A stretch of 64,000 nt of DNA from SSF14 sp046331245 (GTDB lineage Bacteria; Actinomycetota; Acidimicrobiia; Acidimicrobiales; Microtrichaceae), in contig JAXLRH010000006.1 in assembly GCA_046331245.1 (NCBI GenBank), positions 124,001 to 188,000 on the forward strand, written 5' to 3'. Every line of letters begins with the position of its first letter. Within the stretch, counting starts at the first letter, position 1. Position numbers and translations under genes: made by a program. Under the pieces are notes generated by a model. The model made no database searches, had not been told where the DNA came from, and saw nothing but the letters and a program-made list of their open reading frames with translations. Of this stretch, positions 58,690 through 64,000 are shown piece by piece.

Positions 58690-59469
58690 ATGAGTCACGC
58701 CATGATCGCCGCCGCCCTGACGATCGCCGTGCTGATGACGGCCACCTGGCTGGTCAGCCTGGCGATGCGCAACGCGTCGATCGTCGACATCGTGTGGGGC
58801 CTCGGGTTCGTGCTCACGGCGTGGGCGGTGCGGATCGCCGTCGACGGCAACGACGCTCGTCAGTGGCTGCTCACCGGCATGGCCACCGTGTGGGGGCTGC
58901 GCCTCAGCATCTACCTCTTCATCCGGAACCACGGCAACGGCGAGGACTTCCGGTACCAGGCGATGCGTCGGCGCTACGGCGAGCGGTTCGGGTTGATCAG
59001 CCTGGTCACCGTGTTCGGGCTGCAGGGTCTGATCATGTGGACGGTCTCGCTGCCGCTGCAGCTCGGACAGGTTCGGGCCACCCCCGGACTCGGCATCGTG
59101 GCCGTGCTCGGCGTGCTGGTGTGGCTGGTCGGGCTGGGGTTCGAGTCCGTCGGCGACGCACAGCTCGCCGCGTTCAAGCGCGACCCGGCCAACGCCGGCA
59201 CGGTGATGGACCGCGGCCTCTGGCGGTACACGCGGCACCCCAACTACTTCGGCGACGCGTGCGTGTGGTGGGGCATCGCGATCGTCGCGGCGGAGAGCGG
59301 CCTGGGAGCGTGGGGGTTCGTCGGGGCGATCGTCATGACGATCTTCCTCCGCAACGTGTCGGGGGTGACGCTGCTCGAGAAGTCGCTGCACAAGCGCCGG
59401 GCCGGGTACGCGGAGTACGTCGCGAGGACGAGCCCGTTCGTGCCGCGCCCGCCCAAGAAGCTCGGCTGA
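58690..59469 (+). CDS. DUF1295 / steroid 5-alpha-reductase-like membrane protein
   Basis: A 259-residue protein with about seven hydrophobic helices. SIVDIVWGLGFVL and LWRYTRHPNYFGDACVWWGI, followed by SLHKRRAGYAEYVART, are the DUF1295 hallmarks, a family related to 3-oxo-5-alpha-steroid 4-dehydrogenases and isoprenylcysteine methyltransferases. Function in bacteria is not known. ATG 58690. Confidence 0.82.
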   Translation: MSHAMIAAALTIAVLMTATWLVSLAMRNASIVDIVWGLGFVLTAWAVRIAVDGNDARQWLLTGMATVWGLRLSIYLFIRNHGNGEDFRYQAMRRRYGERFGLISLVTVFGLQGLIMWTVSLPLQLGQVRATPGLGIVAVLGVLVWLVGLGFESVGDAQLAAFKRDPANAGTVMDRGLWRYTRHPNYFGDACVWWGIAIVAAESGLGAWGFVGAIVMTIFLRNVSGVTLLEKSLHKRRAGYAEYVARTSPFVPRPPKKLG

Positions 59470-59472
59470 GTC

Positions 59473-59524
59473 GACCCGATCTGCCGACCCGATCTGCCGA
59501 CCCGATCTGCCGTCCCGATCAGCC
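59473..59524 (+). repeat. 13-bp tandem repeat
   Basis: GACCCGATCTGCC is repeated three times exactly (59473, 59486, 59499) with a fourth altered copy GTCCCGATCAGCC at 59512-59524, in the gap after the DUF1295 stop codon. A slippage-prone minisatellite with no visible coding role. Confidence 0.7.
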
Positions 59525-59610
59525 GGCGAGCCTGACAGCGCTCTCAGCGGCTCACGCCGTTCGGAGCCGGTTCTGAGCGTTCTCTGAGGCTCCAGGAGCA
59601 GTCTTCGGGC

Positions 59611-60645
59611 ATGGACCAGTCGTTCCCCCCGATGCCTCCCACCGCTCCCCCGACGGCCGCTCCGGCCGCGCCCCCGACGGGGCCGCCGACCGCGCCTCCG
59701 ACCGCGCCGCCGAGCGGCTTCGCGACGCCGCCGTTCGGCACTCCCCCGCCGTACGTGCCTGCCAGCAGTCCGGCCTCGACCACGGCCGTGCGCGCCACCC
59801 GCCCGGTGCGCACGATCGCCGTGGTCGGGGCCACGGTCGTCGCCTCCCTCGCCGCCGGCGTCGCCGGTGGTTGGGTCGCCGGGCGTCAGGCCTCGGACAG
59901 CGGCACCGCGAGCTCGGCCGCGACCACCACGTCGACCACCGGCGGATCGTCGGCGACGACACCGAGCCGCACCGTGAACGCCACGATCGGCGAGTCGCTC
60001 GACGTCGCCGCGATCCTCGCCAAGGTGGGACCGTCCGTCGTGGCCATCGAGACCCAGATCACCGAGCAGCGCGGACCGTTCGTCGCGCAGGGCAAGGGCG
60101 CCGGCACCGGCATCATCCTCTCGGCCGACGGCGAGGTGCTGACGAACGCCCACGTGATCGAGGGCGCCACCGACATCACCGTCACGGTCAACGGCTCGAC
60201 CACGGCGCTCCCGGCGAAGCTCGTCGCCGCCGACACCGCGAACGACCTGGCGCTCCTGCGGATCACCGGGGCGCATGATCTCACGCCGGCCACGCTCGGC
60301 AGCTCGGCCGAGGCCATCGTCGGCGACGACGTGGTGGCCGTGGGTAACGCGCTCGCCCTCGAGGGCGGCATGTCGGTGACCCGCGGCATCGTCTCGGCGC
60401 TGCACCGCAGCATCGAGGCGGGCAGCGAGACCTCGAGCGAGTCGCTCACCGGTCTGATCCAGACCGACGCCGCGATCAGCTCCGGCAACTCCGGCGGGCC
60501 GCTCGTGAACTCCCGCGGCGAGGTCATCGGCATCAACACCGCCGTGGCCGGCAGCAGCGGTAGCACGACCGCCCAGAACATCGGCTTCGCCATCCCCATC
60601 GACACGGCGAAGGAGATCGTCGCCCGTCTCCGCAACGGCAACTGA
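59611..60645 (+). CDS. HtrA/DegP-like membrane serine protease
   Basis: A 344-residue protease. A Pro/Thr/Ala-rich cytoplasmic N-terminus of about 50 residues and one transmembrane segment (IAVVGATVVASLAAGVAGGWVAG) precede the trypsin-like domain. The triad is His181 (TNAHVIEG), Asp212 (ANDLALL) and Ser294 (SSGNSGGPL). No PDZ domain is present, unlike standard HtrA. Likely acts in envelope protein quality control. ATG 59611. Confidence 0.88.
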   Translation: MDQSFPPMPPTAPPTAAPAAPPTGPPTAPPTAPPSGFATPPFGTPPPYVPASSPASTTAVRATRPVRTIAVVGATVVASLAAGVAGGWVAGRQASDSGTASSAATTTSTTGGSSATTPSRTVNATIGESLDVAAILAKVGPSVVAIETQITEQRGPFVAQGKGAGTGIILSADGEVLTNAHVIEGATDITVTVNGSTTALPAKLVAADTANDLALLRITGAHDLTPATLGSSAEAIVGDDVVAVGNALALEGGMSVTRGIVSALHRSIEAGSETSSESLTGLIQTDAAISSGNSGGPLVNSRGEVIGINTAVAGSSGSTTAQNIGFAIPIDTAKEIVARLRNGN

Positions 60646-60651
60646 CGATCG

Positions 60652-61659
60652 TCAGCCGGTCGACGTGCCGCCCATCCAGGCACGGACGACGCGCATCTCG
60701 TCGGCGACCGACGAGGTCAGCGCCGGGTGGCGGACGCGGACGAGGAATCCGATGAGGCTCAGCGATCGCAGCGCGGCGAACGCCGCGATCTGCTCGGCGT
60801 CGAGGTCCAGCGTCCGCCGCCCGCGGTAGCCGGCCACGAACGAGTCACGGACGGTGGCGTCGACCCCGTCGCCGGCGAGATCGGCGAGCGTGAGCCCGAC
60901 GTCCTGGCTCGCCACGCCGAGCTGGAGGTCCTGGAAGTCGACCGGTACGAGCATCGAGCGGCGACGCAGCACGTTGCTCGGCCCGAAGTCGCCGTGCAGC
61001 AGATGCGGTGCGCTCGGCGCCTGCGCCCACAGGTCGTCGAGGAACTGCCGGCCCCGGTCGATCGCCTCGGCCACCATCCGCCCGTCCGCCGTCCCGGCCG
61101 TGTGCGCCAGGACCTCGTCGCGATCCCCGAACGGGAACACCCGGTCGGCGCGCACCGCGTCGATCGCCGCCGGGTCGAGCGAACGCACGTCGAGTGACGC
61201 CGCGTGCTCGTGCAGCTCGGCGAGGATCCCGCCGAGTCGCGCCGCGTCGCCGGCGCCGAGCGGCTCGGGCACGCGCGACCCGGCGACCCAGGTGAACACC
61301 GAGCACACCACCGGTCGCGGGATCCGCTCGTGACGGCCGATCGCCGCGAACCCGCCCGACAGCGCCGGCACCGGCTGCGGGACGCCGAGCCCGAGGTCGC
61401 GATCGATCGCCCGCAGCCACCACGACTCGATCTCCTCCACCCCGTCGGCGTGGATGCGCGGACGACCGCCGACGCGCACCACCAGCGGCGCGCGACCGGC
61501 ACGTTCCACGCGGAAGAGCGTGTTGAACGACAGCGACATCAGCGGCAGACGGTCGGCGACGATGCCGTACCCGTCGCGCAGCACCTCGGCCGCGACGACG
61601 CGGAGGAGCCGGCTGCGGCCGAGCTTGGTCTGCTCGTCGAACGGCTTGCCGACCGCCAT
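60652..61659 (-). CDS. aminoglycoside phosphotransferase-like (APH) kinase
   Basis: A 335-residue kinase-fold protein. LLHGDFGPSNVLRR holds the catalytic loop (HGDxxxxN), followed by VPVDFQDLQLG with the metal-binding Asp. FRVERAGRAPLVVRVGG forms the ATP-binding strand. APH-family proteins phosphorylate many small substrates and few are drug resistance proteins. It converges with the protease gene and is divergent from GH15 with a hairpin in between. Confidence 0.82.
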   Translation of the reverse strand: MAVGKPFDEQTKLGRSRLLRVVAAEVLRDGYGIVADRLPLMSLSFNTLFRVERAGRAPLVVRVGGRPRIHADGVEEIESWWLRAIDRDLGLGVPQPVPALSGGFAAIGRHERIPRPVVCSVFTWVAGSRVPEPLGAGDAARLGGILAELHEHAASLDVRSLDPAAIDAVRADRVFPFGDRDEVLAHTAGTADGRMVAEAIDRGRQFLDDLWAQAPSAPHLLHGDFGPSNVLRRRSMLVPVDFQDLQLGVASQDVGLTLADLAGDGVDATVRDSFVAGYRGRRTLDLDAEQIAAFAALRSLSLIGFLVRVRHPALTSSVADEMRVVRAWMGGTSTG

Positions 61660-61683
61660 GCCGCCAACCTACGAGAGTTCCCC

Positions 61684-61738
61684 CGGGTTTCGGGGTTCGT
61701 TGTGTGCAGCAGTCGCGCACAACGAACCCCAAAACCTG
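61684..61738. repeat. 24-bp imperfect inverted repeat (long stem-loop)
   Basis: Arms 61684-61707 and 61715-61738 pair with three mismatches and a 7-base loop (AGCAGTC). The inner part includes GGGGTTCGTTGTG on one side and CACAACGAACCCC on the other. It lies in the gap between the phosphotransferase and GH15 start codons. Its role is not known. Confidence 0.65.
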
Positions 61739-61794
61739 AGTTGGGAGGGGTGCGCTGGCGGCGGGGCGGGCGACGGGGCCCGGGGTACGGTGGC

Positions 61795-63078
61795 ATGCCT
61801 ATGGGATCGCCGAGGATCGAGGACTACGCGCTCCTCTCCGACACGCGGTCGGCGGCGATGGTGTCACGCGACGGCAGCGTCGACTGGCTGACGTTCCCGC
61901 GGTTCGACTCGCCGTCGACGATGGCCGCGCTCGTGGGCACGAAGGAGAACGGCCACTTCTCACTGGGCCCCGCCGGCCCCGCCACGACCACGCGCCGCTA
62001 CCTGCCGGGCACGCTCGTGCTCGAGACGACGCACGCGACGCCCGAGGGCACGGTGGCGGTCACCGACGTGCTCGTCATGCCCGACCGGGACGGCGCGACC
62101 CCGCGTCTGCTCCGTCGTGTCGAGGGCGTGGCCGGCCGTGTCCCCCTGCGAATGGAGCTGCGGATCCGATTCGGGTACGGCGAGGTGATGCCGTGGGTGC
62201 GGCGGCCCGACCATCATCTCGTGGCGGTGGGCGGGCCCGACGCGGTCGTGCTGTACACCGACGTCCCGGTCCACGGCGACGGCATGGCCACCGTCGCCGA
62301 CTTCGCGGTCGGCGCCGGCGAGTGCGCGTGGTTCGAGCTGGCGTGGTTCGAGTCGCATCGCCCCACCCCGCCCTCGTGCGCGGCGCCGGACAGCGGCGTC
62401 GACGCTGCGATCGACGCGACGGTGCGCCGCTGGCGGGAGTGGTCCGACCGGATCGACTACGACGGGAGGTGGGCCGACGACGTGAAGGCGTCGGCCATCG
62501 TGCTGAAGGGGCTGACGTACAGCCCGACGGGCGCGATCGTGGCCGCGCCGACGACGTCGCTCCCCGAGGATCCCGGAGGCGTGCGCAATTGGGACTACCG
62601 CCACTGCTGGCTGCGCGACGCCACGTTCACCCTGTACGCGTTCGTGCAGGCGGGGCTCCGCGACGAGGCGCAACGCTGGCGCGACTGGCTGCTGCGAGCG
62701 GTGGCCGGCGATCCGGAGGACCTGCAGATCATGTACGGGCTGGCCGGCGAGCGACGTCTGCCGGAGTTCGAGCTCGACTGGCTCCGCGGGTTCGGCGGCG
62801 CGCGCCCCGTGCGCATCGGCAACGGCGCGGCCGAGCAGTTGCAGCTCGACGTCTTCGGCGAGATCGTCGACTCGCTGTACCAGGCGCGCGTCGGCGGGAT
62901 GCCGGAGGACGACTACGGCGACGACCTGCAGGTCACGCTCCTCCGCCACCTCGAGCAGATCTGGCGGCAGCCCGACGAGGGGATCTGGGAGGTCCGCGGC
63001 GACCGCCAGCACTTCACCCACTCGAAGGTGATGGCGTGGGTCGCGTTCGACCGCGCCGCGAAGTCGGCGCAGCGATGA
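61795..63078 (+). CDS. GH15-family glycoside hydrolase (glucoamylase/trehalase-like), disrupted 3' end
   Basis: The first 427 residues are clearly GH15: RIEDYALLSDTRSAAMVSRDGSVDWLTFPRFDSPSTMAALVG at the N-terminus, and RNWDYRHCWLRDATFTLYA and LDVFGEIVDSLYQAR with the catalytic Glu region. A TGA at 63076-63078 cuts the frame inside the helical barrel; the expected rest of the protein is found in shifted frames up to about 63595. GH15 enzymes release glucose from starch or trehalose. ATG 61795 or 61801. Confidence 0.82.
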   Translation: MPMGSPRIEDYALLSDTRSAAMVSRDGSVDWLTFPRFDSPSTMAALVGTKENGHFSLGPAGPATTTRRYLPGTLVLETTHATPEGTVAVTDVLVMPDRDGATPRLLRRVEGVAGRVPLRMELRIRFGYGEVMPWVRRPDHHLVAVGGPDAVVLYTDVPVHGDGMATVADFAVGAGECAWFELAWFESHRPTPPSCAAPDSGVDAAIDATVRRWREWSDRIDYDGRWADDVKASAIVLKGLTYSPTGAIVAAPTTSLPEDPGGVRNWDYRHCWLRDATFTLYAFVQAGLRDEAQRWRDWLLRAVAGDPEDLQIMYGLAGERRLPEFELDWLRGFGGARPVRIGNGAAEQLQLDVFGEIVDSLYQARVGGMPEDDYGDDLQVTLLRHLEQIWRQPDEGIWEVRGDRQHFTHSKVMAWVAFDRAAKSAQR

Positions 63079-63595
63079 GCGCGTTCGGCAACGGCTCGAG
63101 TGGCGGAGCTCGCCGACGAGGTGCACCGCGAGGTGTGCGAGCGGGCGGTCGGCGCCGACGGCGTGTTCCGCCAGGCGTACGGCTCGACGCTCGGCGGCCG
63201 TGCTGCGCATCCCCCTCGTCGGCTTCCTCCCGCCCGAGGACCCGCAGGTGGTGGCCACGGTGGAGGCGGTCGGCGGGGCTGGCCGACGACGGGCTGATCG
63301 CCCGCTACCGGACAGCGGAGACCGACGACGGACTGCCCGAGGGCGCGTTCCTGCTCTGCTCGTTCTGGCTGGCCGACTGCCTGGGCCGTCGGCCGGACCG
63401 ACGACGCCGTCGCGTTGTACGAACGGCTGCTCGCCCTACGGAACGACGTGGGTCTGCTCGCAGAGGAGTTCGGCGTCGCCGCCAGGACGCAGCTGGAAGG
63501 CAACCCCGCAGGCGTTCTCCACGTCTCGATCATCAACACGGCGACGAACCTGTGCGAGCAGACCGTGGGCACGGCCTCCGGCGCGCTCGGCGCCC
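63079..63595 (+). pseudogene. frameshifted 3' part of the GH15 gene
   Basis: Family-like segments lie in successive frames: AELADEVHREVCERAV (from 63100), LRIPLVGFLPPEDPQVVATVEAV (from 63200), ADDGLIARYRTAETDDGLPEGAFLLCSFWLADCL (to about 63390) and ALYERLLALRNDVGLLAEEFG (from about 63410). At least three reading-frame changes are needed within 350 bp. The pattern is best explained by small insertions or deletions in GC-rich sequence near the window end, or by true decay. Confidence 0.65.
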
Positions 63596-63627
63596 TGGGC
63601 CGGCCGCTGGCTCGACGGGCCGCCCGC

Positions 63628-63655
63628 GGCGGGGTCGACGAACGCCGACCCCGCC
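63628..63655. terminator. hairpin between GH15 and thiolase genes
   Basis: GGCGGGGTC (63628-63636) and GACCCCGCC (63647-63655) form a 9-bp perfect stem with a 10-base loop between convergent genes, so a bidirectional terminator is likely. No clear U-run on either side. Confidence 0.45.
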
Positions 63656-63683
63656 TCGGGCCTGATCACGAGCCGGCCGGCGA

Positions 63684-64000
63684 TCACGGCAGCCGCTCGA
63701 TGATCATGGCGTTCGACAGGCCGCCGGCCTCGCATGACCTGCAGGCCGAACCGACCCTCGCGCTGCTCAACGTTGAGGAGCGTGCTCGTGAGCCGGGCGC
63801 CGGACGCGCCGAGCGGGTGGCCGAGGGCGATCGCCCCACCGTTGACGTTGACCCGATCGGGGTCGGCGCCGGTCTCCGCGAGCCAGGCCAGCACGACCGA
63901 GCCGAAGGCCTCGTTCACCTCGAAGAGGTCGATGTCACCGATGCCGAGGCCGGCGCGGGCCAGGAGCTTCGCCGTCGCCGGAATGATCGCCGTGAGCATG
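63684..64000 (-). CDS. thiolase (acetyl-CoA acetyltransferase) C-terminal part, frameshifted
   Basis: The gene runs off the window at 64000. LFEVNEAFGSVVLAWLAETG and NVNGGAIALGHPLGASGARLTSTLL carry the conserved Asn-Glu-Ala-Phe block and catalytic His of thiolases. Near 63731-63734 the frame shifts: restoring two bases before CGAGGCCGGCGGC gives the expected CEAGGLSNAMIIERL ending at TGA 63684-63686. The active-site Cys position is affected by this shift. Acts in acyl-CoA C-C cleavage or synthesis. Confidence 0.75.

Noticed and set aside
1..64000. CRISPR arrays, rRNA, prophage, transposase or restriction genes
   Set aside because: None were recognised on either strand; no regular direct repeats with spacers occur.

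Overview
The window is high-GC DNA packed with short-spaced genes, with a GTG/ATG start mix and many 4-base ATGA/GTGA stop-start overlaps. The gene families (F420-type LLM oxidoreductase, deazaflavin-dependent nitroreductase-like protein, DUF3089 and DUF1214 proteins, Ku plus LigD-type end joining, PaaX, type II NADH dehydrogenase, a PGRS-like glycine-rich secreted protein) point to a free-living aerobic actinobacterium. Acidimicrobiia (Ilumatobacter-like) is my best guess, inferred from gene content only. No rRNA, tRNA, transposase, prophage or CRISPR array was seen. Layout. 1-7.5 kb: geranylgeranyl-reductase-like flavoprotein, an N-truncated LLM oxidoreductase, a DUF385 protein divergent from a WHG-type TetR with three operator-like repeats between them, and a minus-strand operon of small protein, FAH hydrolase, DUF1214 protein and sulfotransferase. 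7.6-15 kb: DEAD-box helicase, aldo/keto reductase, CAP lipoprotein, a PhnY/PhnZ-like phosphonate oxidation pair, zinc-ribbon protein, GH5 lipoprotein, M15 peptidase and MsrB. 15-18.7 kb: a translationally coupled desaturase/enoyl-CoA hydratase/membrane-protein operon divergent from a PaaX regulator, then a PPOX protein. 18.9-24.6 kb: two large secreted lipoproteins converge on a lower-GC island of about 1.4 kb bounded by inverted 37-bp repeats. 24.7-32.5 kb: diguanylate cyclase, NTF2-like proteins, a second-type ClpP divergent from an SRPBCC/ArsR pair with duplicated operators, VOC enzyme, MFS exporter with MarR regulator, SnoaL/TauD pair. 32.5-47.5 kb: an UnbV/UnbU-like pair, Fe-S-type regulator, QueA, SDR, Gdt1 exporter, ECF sigma coupled to a VOC protein, ArsB-like permease, a PIG-L/cysteine-dioxygenase fusion with rhodanese, a PAS/GAF/SpoIIE phosphatase and NDH-2 sharing a Crp-type site. 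47.5-61.7 kb: DUF3089 lipoprotein, tandem LuxR regulators, a split NHEJ module (polymerase, Ku, ligase), lipid kinase, TetR with a diiron protein, CocE hydrolase, flavin-reductase-like protein, DUF1295 protein, HtrA protease, phosphotransferase. 61.8-64 kb: a GH15 enzyme and a thiolase, both broken by several frameshifts near the window end, which look more like local sequence error than decay. How the genes work together: several small self-contained regulatory units recur, each made of a local repressor plus palindromes in the adjacent divergent promoter (TetR at 3.2 kb, ArsR at 27.9 kb, MarR at 31.0 kb, TetR at 54-55.8 kb). Sulfur and thiol handling is suggested by the PIG-L/CDO fusion, rhodanese, MsrB and sulfotransferase. 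Lipid and acyl metabolism is suggested by the desaturase, hydratase, thiolase and diiron protein. The most unusual items are the inverted-repeat island with its two flanking lipoproteins, the PIG-L/CDO fusion, the PhnYZ-like pair, the UnbV/UnbU pair lacking a canonical start on UnbV, and the doubled ArsR-type operator around the clpP promoter.
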